Part shown: one piece after another, positions 25,900 to 37,900 of the stretch | Layout of the letters: each line of letters opens with the position of its first letter | How positions within the stretch are numbered: the stretch's first letter is position 1 | Assembly (NCBI RefSeq): GCF_018861295.1 | Contig: NZ_JAHLDM010000001.1 | Span: forward strand, 1-64,000 | Reading direction: 5' to 3' | DNA from: Clostridium_AD estertheticum_D | Lineage (GTDB): Bacteria > Bacillota > Clostridia > Clostridiales > Clostridiaceae | Length of the DNA stretch: 64,000 nucleotides | Made by a program: the position numbers and the translations under genes | The notes under the pieces: generated by a model | Told to the model about the DNA's origin: nothing | Seen by the model: the letters and a program-made list of their open reading frames with translations, nothing else | Database searches by the model: none

Positions 25900-28800
25900 G
25901 TGAGTTTGAGATTTATCTATGGAGGAGCTGGGAGAGGGAAAAGTACTTTCTGTTTAGATGATATGAGGCGCAGGCAAAAGGAAGAAATTGAAAAACCTCT
26001 AGTACTTTTGGTCCCAGAACAATTCTCTTTTCAAGCTGAAAAGAATCTTATAAAAGTAGTTGGATCCACAGGAATAAAAAATGTCCAAGTACTTAGTTTT
26101 AATAGATTAGCATACAAAGTATTTAGTGAAGTTGGAGGCATAACACTTAAACCTATGGATACATCAGGAAAGGCAATGCTTATTCATAGTATACTTCAAA
26201 AGAATGGAGAAGAATTCAAGGTATTTAAAGGAGCGGCAAGGCAAAGGGGCTTTGTAGATAATGTAGCTAGCATTATCACTGAGTTTAAAAAATATGGAAT
26301 TTCGATTGGTGACCTAAATAAGGTGAAAGAAGATCTAGGCGCGAACCCATTACTTATAGATAAGATAATAGATTTATCACTTATATATGGAGAGTTTGAT
26401 AATATTTTAAACATAAACTATGTGGATCCTGACGATGATTTGATTCGTTTATGTAACGTCCTTGATGAATGTTGCATTTTTGATGGAGCAGAGTTCTGGC
26501 TTGACGAATTTACAGGCTTTACACCACAGCAATATGGAGTATTAGAAAAATTATATAAAAAGGCTAAAAGAATAAATATAACATTGCCCTTAAAAAGCTC
26601 AGAGCATTCAAAATTTATGGAGCCCTCTGATGCATTTTATTCTATAAAGTTTACGGAAGATAATCTTTTAAATATAGCTAAGGAGAGTGGGACAAGCATA
26701 GAAGCACCTATAGAGCTACAAGGTAATAAAGAATGTAAGTTTAAAGATAATGTCGAGCTTTCATTTCTTGAGAATAATTATTTTGAATTTCCTTATACAC
26801 CATTAGTTAAGAAATGTGAAAATATAAAGATATTTAAAGCTCTCAATGGTTACAGTGAAGTAGAATATGTAGCAAGGGATATCTTAAGAATATGTAGAGA
26901 TGAGAATATAAGATTTAATAAAATAGCAGTGGTTACTAGAGATCTGCCAACCTATGAGAAATTAATTAAAGCGATATTTACGGAATACAATATTCCTTTA
27001 TTTATAGACAAGAAAAAAGATATAACAAGTAACCCTTTAATAGTTTTAATAACTGGAGCTATTGAGATTTTCACTAAAAACTTTAGTTATGAAGCAATGT
27101 TTAGGTATCTTAAAACAGGGCTTTTAGATATAGAAAAGCAGCATATAGATATATTAGAAAACTTTATTATCGCAACTGGAATAAAGGGTAAAAGAAAATG
27201 GACAGAAATTGATTTATGGCAGGAAAAAATAGATTATTATTTTAGAGATTATTATAACAATGATAAGGCAAGTGAGGATGAAACTGAAAAAGTAGAGTCT
27301 ACAATTAAAATATTAAATGAAACCAGGGACAAAATAATTATACCATTATTACAATTTAAGGAGAAATTAAAAGGTGGCGGGACCGTCACAAAAATATGTA
27401 CAACTCTATTTGAATTCCTAGAGTCTATAAATGTATATAAAACCTTAGAGAAATGGATAGAAGGTTTTAAAGCAGAAGGTGATCAGGAGCTTGTCACTGA
27501 GTACAGTAAAATATGGAATCTAGTTATGGAATTACTGGATCAGATGGTAGAGGTTATTGGCAAAGAAACGCTATCTCTTGAGGATTTCGTAAAAGTACTG
27601 TCCATGGGATTTAGCAAACATCAAATGGGACTTATTCCACCGGCGCTTGATGGAGTAACAATTAGTAGTGTTGAGCGTGTAAAAAGTCATGATATAAAAG
27701 CGTTATATATTATAGGAGTAAATGATGGAGTATTCCCAAAGGCAAGTAAGGAAGAGGGGATATTTACAGATAGCGACAGAATGATTTTAAAAGAAAAAGG
27801 TATAAAGCTTGCCGATGACACAAAAACTGAGGTGTTTAATGAGCAGTATTTAATCTACGCAACGATAAGCATTCCAAGTAAATATTTAAATATAACTTAT
27901 CCTATAGCAGATTATGAAGGTAAAACTTTAAGACCATCTATTATAATAACAAGGGTTAAAGCCTTATTTAAAAATCTAATAGAGGAAAGCAATATAACAC
28001 TTAGTAATGATGGCTTGCATAATAAGGAAAAACTAAGTGATGTACATGAAGCATTTGATAGGCATGTGTTACGCGATTTTTACCAGGTATGTGCTAAAGT
28101 GCCAACATTTAATGATTTAATATTTGCGCTTAGAAGATATTTAGAGCAAGGTTATATATCACCACTTTGGATCGCGGTTTATAAATGGTATCAAAAGGAT
28201 CCATTATGGAGAGAAAAAAGTAATACCATTTTTCAAGGATTTGACTATAAAAATGAAGTGAAAATGCTTGAGAAAGAAAAAGTAAAACGACTTTACGGAG
28301 AAAAAAATTACTTTAGTGTATCTAGAATAGAAAAATATGAAGAATGTCCTTTTGCATATTTTGTTCAATATGGATTAAAAGCAAAAGATAGAAAAACTTT
28401 TACATTTTCATCCCCAGACTTAGGTAGTTTTATGCACAGTGTGCTTGATGATTTTTCAAAACTTGTGGATAAAAGTGAAATAAAGTGGGCAGATCTTGAT
28501 AGGGATTGGTGTGAACAAAATATAGGGGAAATTGTAGAAAAAGAAGCGGAAACGGGTACAAGTGGGTATATATTAAACAGTACCCCTAGGTACAAGTACT
28601 TTACAGAGAGACTTAAAAGAGTTTTAAAGAAAACTATCTACGTAATAGTTGAGCAGATGAAAAACAGTGGCTTCGAACCTTTTGGTTACGAAGTGTCCTT
28701 TGGCAATAACGAGGGAGATTACCCACTGATACAAGTAGAATTATCAACAGGTGAAACCGTAAATTTAGTTGGTAGAATTGATAGAGTGGATAAGCTAATA

Positions 28801-29544
28801 AATGAGGGAGAGGAATTTTACAGGATAATAGACTATAAATCTGGAAATAAGGATTTTAAATTATCTGACGTATATTATGGACTTCAAATACAGTTACTTA
28901 CCTATTTAGATGCTATGCTTAGAAATGAGAAAGCTTTATCTAAAGAAAGTGCTATATCAAATGAAAGCGTGGATGAACCAATTTTCCCAGCAGGTATACT
29001 ATATTTTAAAATAGATGACCCAGTTATAAAGGCTAAAAATAATTTAGATGAAGAAGAATTAGAAAAAGCTATAATGAAAGCATTAAAAATGAAGGGGTTA
29101 CTACTAGCAGATACTAAGATAATTAGGGAGATGGATAGAAATATAGAAGGTGCATCCCTAGTTGTTCCAGCATCTATTAAGAAAAATGGAGAATTAGGAT
29201 CAAGATCATCAGTTGCAACTAAGGAGCAGTTTGATATGCTGCTTAATCATGTAAAAGAGAATCTTATAAAAACTTGTGAGGGAATGCTTTCTGGAGAAAT
29301 AGACATAAAACCATATAAGAAAAAGGATATTACCCCATGTAGTTATTGTGAGTATACGGCTATTTGCCAATTTGACCCTACATTAAAAGAAAATACTTAT
29401 AAGATAATAAAGGATAAGAAAGACAAGGAAATATGGGAGCTCTTATCAAATGAAGCAAGCCAGGAAAATGATACTAGCGAAGCAATTGAAACAAAGGAAG
29501 ACATAAAAGAAAGTGGGGTGGAGAATTATAATGATAAAAAATGA
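25900..29544 (+). CDS. addB: ATP-dependent helicase/deoxyribonuclease subunit B
   Basis: 1214 residues, GTG start with AAGGAAGG upstream. N-terminal Walker A-like GGAGRGKSTFC (about 8-18), helicase-like core with inactive Walker B, and a C-terminal nuclease domain. The iron-sulphur Cys ligands are visible: CPFAYFVQYG (first Cys) and CSYCEYTAIC (last three). The nuclease motif IDYKSG is present. AddB pairs with AddA to process double-strand breaks to Chi sites. Its end overlaps the addA start by 14 bp. The C-terminal tail is unusually acidic and Asn-rich. Confidence 0.95.
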   Translation: MSLRFIYGGAGRGKSTFCLDDMRRRQKEEIEKPLVLLVPEQFSFQAEKNLIKVVGSTGIKNVQVLSFNRLAYKVFSEVGGITLKPMDTSGKAMLIHSILQKNGEEFKVFKGAARQRGFVDNVASIITEFKKYGISIGDLNKVKEDLGANPLLIDKIIDLSLIYGEFDNILNINYVDPDDDLIRLCNVLDECCIFDGAEFWLDEFTGFTPQQYGVLEKLYKKAKRINITLPLKSSEHSKFMEPSDAFYSIKFTEDNLLNIAKESGTSIEAPIELQGNKECKFKDNVELSFLENNYFEFPYTPLVKKCENIKIFKALNGYSEVEYVARDILRICRDENIRFNKIAVVTRDLPTYEKLIKAIFTEYNIPLFIDKKKDITSNPLIVLITGAIEIFTKNFSYEAMFRYLKTGLLDIEKQHIDILENFIIATGIKGKRKWTEIDLWQEKIDYYFRDYYNNDKASEDETEKVESTIKILNETRDKIIIPLLQFKEKLKGGGTVTKICTTLFEFLESINVYKTLEKWIEGFKAEGDQELVTEYSKIWNLVMELLDQMVEVIGKETLSLEDFVKVLSMGFSKHQMGLIPPALDGVTISSVERVKSHDIKALYIIGVNDGVFPKASKEEGIFTDSDRMILKEKGIKLADDTKTEVFNEQYLIYATISIPSKYLNITYPIADYEGKTLRPSIIITRVKALFKNLIEESNITLSNDGLHNKEKLSDVHEAFDRHVLRDFYQVCAKVPTFNDLIFALRRYLEQGYISPLWIAVYKWYQKDPLWREKSNTIFQGFDYKNEVKMLEKEKVKRLYGEKNYFSVSRIEKYEECPFAYFVQYGLKAKDRKTFTFSSPDLGSFMHSVLDDFSKLVDKSEIKWADLDRDWCEQNIGEIVEKEAETGTSGYILNSTPRYKYFTERLKRVLKKTIYVIVEQMKNSGFEPFGYEVSFGNNEGDYPLIQVELSTGETVNLVGRIDRVDKLINEGEEFYRIIDYKSGNKDFKLSDVYYGLQIQLLTYLDAMLRNEKALSKESAISNESVDEPIFPAGILYFKIDDPVIKAKNNLDEEELEKAIMKALKMKGLLLADTKIIREMDRNIEGASLVVPASIKKNGELGSRSSVATKEQFDMLLNHVKENLIKTCEGMLSGEIDIKPYKKKDITPCSYCEYTAICQFDPTLKENTYKIIKDKKDKEIWELLSNEASQENDTSEAIETKEDIKESGVENYNDKK

Positions 29545-32500
29545 GAATGAAATTAATGAAGTGAAATCAGATGTTACTTGGACACAGGATCAACAGAAAG
29601 CTATTTTAACAAGGGATTGCAATATCCTAGTAGCTGCAGCTGCAGGTTCAGGTAAAACTGCGGTACTAGTTGAAAGAATAATAAAAATAGTAACGGATGA
29701 GGAAAGGCCTACAGATATAGATAAGCTTCTAGTAGTTACATTTACAAACGCTGCCGCATCCGAAATGAGGGAGAGAATAGCTGCTGCAATTTCGAAAGAA
29801 CTTCACAATAATCCACAAAGCAAGTTATTTCAAAGACAATTAACATTATTAAATAAATCTAGCATTACAACTATTCACTCATTTTGTCTTGAGGTTATTC
29901 GTAATAATTTTCATGTGGTAGATTTAGATCCTAATTTTAGAATAGCAGATGGAACAGAAGCAGTGCTTCTTAAGCAAGAAGCTTTAGAGGAATTATTTGA
30001 AGATAGGTATATAGCAATTGAGGATGAAAATAAGAGCGAAGGAGAAAATAGTTCTTCGGACGTACCGGTAACCCCTAGATTCCCAAATCTAGAATCCAAT
30101 AGTTTCTTAAACCTGGTTGAAGCCTATAGTAATAATAAAGAGGATTTAGGTCTTCAAGGAATAGTTCTAAGCCTTTATAATTTTGCTATGAGTTCAACAA
30201 ATCCAGATAAATGGCTAATAGATTCAGCTGAAAATTTTAACATTAAAGATGGGGCAAGCTTTAGCGATACCCCTTGGGCAAAAGTTTTAATGGATGATAC
30301 TAAAATAGAATTACTAGGAATAGAAAAAGTAATGGTTAAAGCATTAAAAAATGTAGAAGACAATGAGGCTATAATTTTATATGATGAGGTATTCAAGTCG
30401 GATTTAGCTATAATTGCGGATCTTTTAAGTGCAGCGAATAACTGTTTTGAAAATTTGGCAACAACTTTTGAAGAGCTAAGTTTTGCAAAACTTCCTAGTA
30501 TAAAGGCATGCAAGGACAAGGAAAAACAAAAGGCTGTTCAAGAGATAAGAAATAAGGTAAAAAAACAATTACAAGAACTGCAAAAGCAAGTAATGAATGC
30601 AAATTCAGAAGATTCTTTAGAAGATATAAGAAAATTATATCCACTTATGATGGAATTATCTCAACTTGTTATAGATTTACAAGAAAAGTACAGAGAAAAG
30701 AAAAAGGAACGGTCAATTATTGATTTTAACGATTTTGAGCATTACTGCCTCGACATATTAATGAAAAAGGATGAGGAGGGGGAAGTGGTTTTAGGCGATG
30801 ATGGAAAACCAGAACCTTCCTCAGTAGCAATAGGGCTAAGGAATAAATATGAAGAAATTCTGATAGATGAATATCAAGACAGCAACATGGTTCAGGAAAC
30901 TTTACTAAATATAATTTCAAGAGAAAAAATTGGATCACCAAATGTATTTATGGTGGGAGATGTAAAACAAAGTATATATAGATTTCGTCAGGCAAGGCCA
31001 GAGCTTTTTTTAGCCAAGTATAATAGCTATTCTAAAGATCAAGGTGCGAAAACAAGAAAAATAACTTTATATAAAAACTTCAGAAGTCGAGAGACAGTTA
31101 TAAATGCTGTGAATTATATTTTCAAACAAATAATGTGCAAAAATATTGGAGATCTTGATTATACAGATGAGGAAGCATTAAATTTAGGAGCGCATTTTGA
31201 TGAATTAGTTGGGCAAGGAGTGATAGGTGGACCCGTGGAACTACATCTTATCGAAAAAGAAGTTAAGGACCCAGAAAATGACGAAAATGAAGAGGAAAGT
31301 GGGGGACAGGTAAACACAATTGAAGATGATGGTAAAAGTGAGGGACAAGGCAACATAAATGAGGATGAAACTCCAACGAACATTGAACTTGAAGCAAGAA
31401 TTGTGGCAAAAAGAATAAAAGAATTAATGGCGCATATCGATGATCAAGGGAATGAAACTGAAGCTTTTAAAGTCTATGACAAAAACATTAAAGAATATAG
31501 GGATGTTGATTATAAGGACATTGTAATATTACTTCGTGCAACCTCAGCTTGGGCACCTTCTTTCTTAGAGCAATTAAAGCTTGAGAATATACCGGTTTAT
31601 GCAGATACAGGGACAGGCTATTTTAGTACTGTAGAAATTCAAATAATTATGAGTCTTCTTCAAATTATAGATAACCCAAGGCAGGATATACCAATGCTTG
31701 CAGTACTGCGTTCCCCAATAGGAGGGTTTACCTCAGAGGAACTAGTTGATATAAGAATAGGGCAAAGGGAAGTAAGCTTTTATGAGGCAATGGTAAATTT
31801 CGTGGATTTTAAAGATACACTGTCTGAGGATAAAGAAGATCAATCTGGGGATAAAAAATTAGAGCCTGGGGATAGAAATTGCGACTTAGAGGATAAACAG
31901 CTAGATTCTGTGGATAAAAAACTTAAAAGATTCCTAAAGAAATTGGATCACTTTAGAGACATCTGCACATATATGCCTATCGATGAGTTCATCTGGTATT
32001 TATACACGAACACAGGTTATTACGGTTATATAGGAGCCATGCCAGGAGGTCCTCAAAGACAAGCAAATTTAAAAGTGCTTTTTCAAAGGGCAAGGCAATA
32101 TGAAGAGACAAGCTATAAGGGATTGTTTAATTTTATAAATTTTATAAATAAGCTAAAAGTGAGCAGTGGTGACATGGGTAGCGCTAAAACCTTAGGCGAG
32201 AATGAGAACGTAGTCAGAATAATGAGCATTCATAAAAGCAAAGGACTAGAATTCCCTGTAGTATTTCTAAGTGGAATGGGAAAAAACTTTAATTTGATGG
32301 ATATAAATAAGAGTATATTATTTCATTATGAATTAGGGTATGGCCCAAATTATGTGGACCCAATTAGAAGGATTTCGTATCCTACAGTACTAAAGCAAGC
32401 ACTAAAAAAGACAATAAAAATAGAAAGTTTAGCCGAGGAAATGAGAGTATTATATGTAGCTTTAACAAGGGCAAAGGAAAAACTAATAATAACTGGCTCA

Positions 32501-33616
32501 ATTAGAAATATAGATAAAAATTTATCTAGAATGAGTTCAAGCTTAGATGAGAGCAGTGAAAAGCTAGGGGAATATGAAATATTAAAAGGAAAAAGCTATT
32601 TAGATTGGATAATACCTGCAGTAATTAGGCATGTTGATGGAAAACCTCTAAGGGAGCGTATACAAATAGAGGATGAAAATTTACATCTACTAAGTGATCC
32701 TTCAAACTTCATTGTGCGTTTTTGGAATAGAGAACATATAAAGAAAGACGAGCAACTGGAGGAGGAAACTCTTGTTAGTGCAGAGAAGAGGCTTAGTCTT
32801 CTTAAGGAAAAATCTATATATGATAAACTATTAGATGATAAATTATCGCAGGAAGAATTATCATCTCAAAAATCATCTGAAGAGAAATTAATGGCAGAGA
32901 TAGAAAAGAGGTTAGGCTTTGTTTATAAATACGAGAAGTCTACAAAAATGCCTACAGTACTCACAGTAACAGAGCTTAAAAGGAAGTTCAACGTTGAGCT
33001 AACGGAGCTCGGTTCTGGCAATATGTATGCACCAAGACTTATAAACAAACCAAAATTCCTAGAAGAAGTAAAAGGCTTATCGCCAGCTGAAAAAGGAACT
33101 GCAATGCATTCAGTACTTCAAAGATTAGACCTAACTAAAGTGACAACATCCACTGAAATAGAAGCACAAGTTCAAATCCTTGTAGAAAAATCGTTATTAT
33201 CCAAAGAAGAGGGCAAAGCTGTCCGTATAGATAAATTAGGAAAGTTATTTAAAACTTTACTTGGGCAAAGAATGATAAAAGCATATGCTCTAAACCAATT
33301 GAAAAGAGAGGTTCCATTCCATATGGAAATTAGTAGTACTGATATAGATAAAAGCCTTCCAGTAGAACTATATGGAGATGAGCAAATAATGCTTCAAGGG
33401 ATAATAGATTGCTATTTCGAGGAAAATGGACAGATAATACTCGTGGATTATAAAACAGACTTCGTGAAAAATGGAGAGGTAAACTCACTAATTGACAAAT
33501 ATAAGTCTCAGCTCGATTATTATGCAAAAGCACTTGAGGTTACACTGAAAGTAGATGTTAAAGAGAGATACATATACTCGTTTAGCACAGATGAAGCAGT
33601 AGAAGTAAAACAATAG
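29531..33616 (+). CDS. addA: ATP-dependent helicase/nuclease subunit A
   Basis: Start at ATG 29531 (GGTGGAG 7 nt upstream); an earlier GTG at 29513 is within that region. About 1361 residues, roughly 100 longer than typical AddA. UvrD-type Walker A AAAAGSGKTAVLVERI near the N-terminus, motif II LIDEYQDSN, motif III VGDVKQSIYRFRQA, motif VI EEMRVLYVALTRAKEKL. A C-terminal RecB-type nuclease has GIIDCYFEENGQIILVDYKTD. Extra length comes mainly from two acidic, low-complexity inserts (about residues 575-615 and 765-795). Confidence 0.95.
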   Translation: MIKNENEINEVKSDVTWTQDQQKAILTRDCNILVAAAAGSGKTAVLVERIIKIVTDEERPTDIDKLLVVTFTNAAASEMRERIAAAISKELHNNPQSKLFQRQLTLLNKSSITTIHSFCLEVIRNNFHVVDLDPNFRIADGTEAVLLKQEALEELFEDRYIAIEDENKSEGENSSSDVPVTPRFPNLESNSFLNLVEAYSNNKEDLGLQGIVLSLYNFAMSSTNPDKWLIDSAENFNIKDGASFSDTPWAKVLMDDTKIELLGIEKVMVKALKNVEDNEAIILYDEVFKSDLAIIADLLSAANNCFENLATTFEELSFAKLPSIKACKDKEKQKAVQEIRNKVKKQLQELQKQVMNANSEDSLEDIRKLYPLMMELSQLVIDLQEKYREKKKERSIIDFNDFEHYCLDILMKKDEEGEVVLGDDGKPEPSSVAIGLRNKYEEILIDEYQDSNMVQETLLNIISREKIGSPNVFMVGDVKQSIYRFRQARPELFLAKYNSYSKDQGAKTRKITLYKNFRSRETVINAVNYIFKQIMCKNIGDLDYTDEEALNLGAHFDELVGQGVIGGPVELHLIEKEVKDPENDENEEESGGQVNTIEDDGKSEGQGNINEDETPTNIELEARIVAKRIKELMAHIDDQGNETEAFKVYDKNIKEYRDVDYKDIVILLRATSAWAPSFLEQLKLENIPVYADTGTGYFSTVEIQIIMSLLQIIDNPRQDIPMLAVLRSPIGGFTSEELVDIRIGQREVSFYEAMVNFVDFKDTLSEDKEDQSGDKKLEPGDRNCDLEDKQLDSVDKKLKRFLKKLDHFRDICTYMPIDEFIWYLYTNTGYYGYIGAMPGGPQRQANLKVLFQRARQYEETSYKGLFNFINFINKLKVSSGDMGSAKTLGENENVVRIMSIHKSKGLEFPVVFLSGMGKNFNLMDINKSILFHYELGYGPNYVDPIRRISYPTVLKQALKKTIKIESLAEEMRVLYVALTRAKEKLIITGSIRNIDKNLSRMSSSLDESSEKLGEYEILKGKSYLDWIIPAVIRHVDGKPLRERIQIEDENLHLLSDPSNFIVRFWNREHIKKDEQLEEETLVSAEKRLSLLKEKSIYDKLLDDKLSQEELSSQKSSEEKLMAEIEKRLGFVYKYEKSTKMPTVLTVTELKRKFNVELTELGSGNMYAPRLINKPKFLEEVKGLSPAEKGTAMHSVLQRLDLTKVTTSTEIEAQVQILVEKSLLSKEEGKAVRIDKLGKLFKTLLGQRMIKAYALNQLKREVPFHMEISSTDIDKSLPVELYGDEQIMLQGIIDCYFEENGQIILVDYKTDFVKNGEVNSLIDKYKSQLDYYAKALEVTLKVDVKERYIYSFSTDEAVEVKQ

Positions 33617-33632
33617 AAAATGTGGGATAGTT

Positions 33633-33685
33633 GTTAACCGTCCCTCGCATTAATCATTAAATTATGGATAGTTGTTAACCGTCCC
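33633..33685 (+). repeat. Pair of REP-like motifs GTTAACCGTCCC between addA and sbcD
   Basis: Copies at 33633-33644 and 33674-33685, spaced 41 bp in the same orientation, each preceded by TAGTT. The 112-bp gap between the two genes otherwise holds only the sbcD ribosome site. Confidence 0.85.
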
Positions 33686-33728
33686 TTACTTTAACCAACA
33701 TTAACAACTAAAGAAAGGAGTCATAAAT

Positions 33729-34985
33729 ATGCGAATACTTCACACATCAGATTGGCATTTGGGGAAGACCTTAGAGCAGTATAGTAGGCTAGAGGAACAG
33801 GAAGAATTCCTAAAAGAATTCATAGAAATAGTTAAAGATAATGACATAGATTTAGTCCTTATAGCTGGAGATATATATGATAATGGTAACCCACCAGCAA
33901 AGGCAGAAAAAATGTTCTATAGTACTATTAGCGATATAACAAGTAGTGGTAAGACTGCGGTGCTTGTCATTGCAGGGAATCATGACAACCCAGAAAGATT
34001 AGTAGCTGCAAGCCCCCTTGCATATGAGCATGGAGTAATACTCCTTGGGGAACCTAAAAGCATAGCAAGGCAAGGTGTTTTTGGAGAATATAATACGGCT
34101 AATAATTATGATTTTGAAATAATAGAAAGTGGCGAAGGATATGTTGAGCTAAGTATAAGAGGAGAAAAGGCAGTTATATTAACACTTCCTTATCCAAGTG
34201 AAAAAAGGCTGAACGAAGTACTGACCACAGAATTAAATGATGAGGATAGACAGAAGAGTTACTCGGATAGAATCGGAGAGTTATTTGATGATTTATCCCT
34301 TAAATATAGAGATGACACTATAAATCTAGTAATATCTCACCTATATGTTATGGGGGGAGAGGAGAGTGGATCTGAAAGAAGTATACAACTTGGGGGAAGC
34401 CTCTCGGTATCTCCAAGTAAGTTCCCAGAAAAAGCACAGTATTGCGCTCTAGGACATCTTCATAGACCACAAAAAGTCCCAGGAACTAAGGGTAAAATAA
34501 GATATTCTGGTTCTCCAATTCAATATAGCAAAAGTGAAATAAATTATAGTAAGGGAGCATATCTTGTAGATGTTAAAGCTGGAGCAGATGCGCAAATATC
34601 AAATATATTGTTTAGAAATTATAAACCAATAGAGATATGGAAATGTAATAGTACAGAGGAAGCATTAGAGAAATGTAAGCTCGAGGGCGAAAAAAAAATC
34701 TGGGTGTATCTTGAAATAAAGACTAAGGAAATAATAAGTACGGAGAATATAAAGGAAATGAAAAGATTAAGGCCGGACATAGTATCGATTCAGCCAATAA
34801 TAGATGAAATTGAAGATTCTAAAGAATTAAAAGAAAGCTTAAGAGAAAAATCTATGGAGGAAATGTTCAAAGAATATTTTGTGCTTGCAAAGGGTGGGCT
34901 TGAGCCAACAAGTGAGCTAATGGAATTATTCTTAAGTATAGCATTAGATGAGGAGGAAACCAAAGATGAAACCAGTAAGTCTTAA
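33729..34985 (+). CDS. sbcD: Exonuclease subunit SbcD (Mre11-like)
   Basis: 418 residues. Calcineurin-like phosphoesterase motifs HTSDWHLGKTL, AGDIYDNG, GNHDNPERL and HLHRPQKVP supply the dimetal ligands. AAAGGAG RBS. The C-terminus overlaps the sbcC start by about 20 bp. SbcD with SbcC forms the nuclease that cleaves hairpins and protein-blocked DNA ends. It follows addBA, so this is a DNA-end processing cluster. Confidence 0.96.
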   Translation: MRILHTSDWHLGKTLEQYSRLEEQEEFLKEFIEIVKDNDIDLVLIAGDIYDNGNPPAKAEKMFYSTISDITSSGKTAVLVIAGNHDNPERLVAASPLAYEHGVILLGEPKSIARQGVFGEYNTANNYDFEIIESGEGYVELSIRGEKAVILTLPYPSEKRLNEVLTTELNDEDRQKSYSDRIGELFDDLSLKYRDDTINLVISHLYVMGGEESGSERSIQLGGSLSVSPSKFPEKAQYCALGHLHRPQKVPGTKGKIRYSGSPIQYSKSEINYSKGAYLVDVKAGADAQISNILFRNYKPIEIWKCNSTEEALEKCKLEGEKKIWVYLEIKTKEIISTENIKEMKRLRPDIVSIQPIIDEIEDSKELKESLREKSMEEMFKEYFVLAKGGLEPTSELMELFLSIALDEEETKDETSKS

Positions 34986-37900
34986 GATAAAAGGGTTAAA
35001 TTCTTTTGTAGAGCAACAAACTATAGAATTCTCAAAGCTTACAGAAAAAGGACTTTTCGGGATATTTGGGCCAACAGCTAGTGGTAAATCAACTATATTA
35101 GATGGGATAACTATAGCTCTATACGGAAAAGTATCAAGGGATACTAAAGAGTTTGTAAATACAGAAACAAATGTAGTAGAAATAAGTTTTGATTTCGAAA
35201 TAGGACTAGGTATAAGCCGCACGTCATATAGAGCAGAAAGATGTATAAAGAGATTAAAAACTGGAAACTTTAAAACTGCTTATGCAAGGCTAATTGAGAT
35301 AAATAAAGAAAATCCTGATGAGAACAAAGTTATTGCTGAAGGACCAAGAGATTTAGCGGAAAACATTATAAGTATTGTAGGATTAAAAGTTGAGGATTTT
35401 ACAAGGTCAGTAGTATTACCTCAAGGCAAATTCAATGAATTTTTAAAGCTATCAGGAAAAGACAGAAGAGATATGCTTGAGAGAATATTTGCTCTTGAGA
35501 AATATGGTTCTAAACTTTATGATAAGATAAAAAAAGTCAGAAATGAAAATTTAAACACTAAAACATTGCTCGAGGGAGAAATGAAGGGTTATGAGAATGT
35601 AGATGAAGAATCTCATAATCAATTAAAGGAAACGCTGGTGATTTTAAAAGAAGAAGAAAAGGGAATTAAACTCCAGAAAAGTACTCTAGATAAAGAGTAT
35701 GAAGTATACAAAAACATTTTTGAGTTACAAAAGGAAAAGAGCCAGTATGTAAAAAAGGAAGATTTGCTAAAACTCCAAGAGGAAGACATAGAAAATAAAA
35801 AAGTAAAATTTACAAAAGGAAGTTTAGCGTTAAATGTAAAACCTTACATTGAAAATGTAGCAGAGACTCAAAAAAACTTGTCTATAAACGGAGAGAAACT
35901 CCAAAAATTAATCAAAGATTATGAAGCTATATCTCAGAAACTAGAGAGTACAAAAATATCTTATGAGGAAGCTTTTCAATCTAAAAATGATAAATTACCA
36001 GCTTTGATTGAAAAGGAAGTAAGTTTAAAGCAAGCATCTAATATTGAAGAGAAAATAATTTATCTAGCTAATGAAAAAAATGTTTTATTAAAAAAACATA
36101 AAGAACTTACTAATGCTATAGTTGATAAAAATTCAAAAACATCAATTATTCTTATAAATAAAGAAAAAATAGAGCAGCAGTTACAATCATGTGAAATAAA
36201 ATTAAATGAAATAGAAATATTGCCAGAGTATAGGGAAAAACTGTACAAAACATATAACAGTGAATTAGAAGTAAATTCAGCTGCTAAAAATGAGTTAGAA
36301 CTTAAAAATAAAGACGAAACTTTGAAGGAAGTATTGTCTAGTACGAAGTTGCTTCATAATAAAGCTAAACTTAAGTTGAAAGATAAACAAAATAAATTAG
36401 TGCTTTTAGAAGAAAAAAGTGTGGAACTAGCGAATGATTTCCCAGGAGATAATAATTTGCTTTTAGAGAAACAAGAAGTTTACAACACACTTAAGGTAAA
36501 TCTTGAAAAGGCTGTAGAAAACCATAAAACAAATGATGATCTTAAGGGTAAATATGAAATTGTAAATACAAAAAATGAAAAAGTTAGGTTGAATGTAAAA
36601 AATGTAGAAAAGTCCATAGAAACTATGAAAGATAAGGGCGAAAAATTAGAAGGTGAGATAAAAGAAATAGAGATAGGGAACATGGCAGTAGTTTTAGCTT
36701 CTAATTTGCAAGAAGGTGACATATGTCCGGTATGTGGGGCTGAGCATCATCCTAAAATAGCAGAGTTAAAAGTGGATACAAATTTAAAAGTTTTAAAAAG
36801 TTTAAAACAAAGTGTAGCGATAAACCTAGAAAATTTATCTAAGGATTATCAAAATGAGTTAATTAAACTTGCGGGATTTTCAAAAGATGAGGAGTATATA
36901 AATAATCAATTATTAGAAGTAACCAAAAATCTTAAGGATATAAACATAAAAGAGCTTGAAGAGGAGAAAAAGAGGAGTGAATTATCCTTACTCCAGTTTA
37001 AAGAAAGGATCGAATTATATAATAAACAAAAGGCAGAGCTAGAAGTTATACTTGCGGAGGCTCGAGAAGAAAAAAGTAAAGCAGCTATGGATGAGGCAAA
37101 ACTTGGAGAAGGTTTAAGAAAAGAAAGCGAAGCGCTTATAGTTTTACAAAGTGATATCTCTATTGCAGGTGAGAGGTTAGAGTTACTTTCTCAAAATCAT
37201 AAATTTTTAAATGCAGACTTATTACGAGAAGAGGATTCATTTAAGAAGGAACGAAATGCGAATGAAAAATCAATGTCTATAAAAGAAAAGATTTTGCAAA
37301 TTAAAAGGATAGATAATGAAGTAATAAAACTTACATCGCAGGTTAGAAAAAATAGATTAGAAATTGTAACATTAGAAAAAGAAAGAGTAGATATAGATAG
37401 GACTTTAAGGGAACTTACCAACTTGAAAACAGAAATAGAAACAAGTGGCAAGGAGAAAAGGGCGGAAATAGAACGATTGACGCTTCAAATAGTAGAGCTT
37501 TGTGGATTTACGCCTACGGTGGATCATACCCCTAAAATAGAAGTAGAAAAGGTAAGAGTCCAAATTAAAGAGATCACTTTAAAAGAATCAAGTCTAAAAG
37601 TAGTCTTTGAAAGAGAAAGTATAGAAAAACAAAAAGTTTTAACTCAAAAGACTAGCGAGGAAAATAAAAAAGAAATGTTATCTAAGATGTTACTTGAGGG
37701 ACAAGAAAAATTAAAAATATCCCTTAATGAGAATTCCTTTGAAGATACTGAAGCAGTTTTAATCCACTCCGTTTCAAGAGGAGTTTTGGTAATCTTCGAG
37801 AAAGAAATAAAACAATACGAGGAACTTAAACGTAACCTTATAGATAATTTAAAAAGAATTGAAATCTTGCTTCAAGGGAAAGCAGTAGATGTTACTTTAT

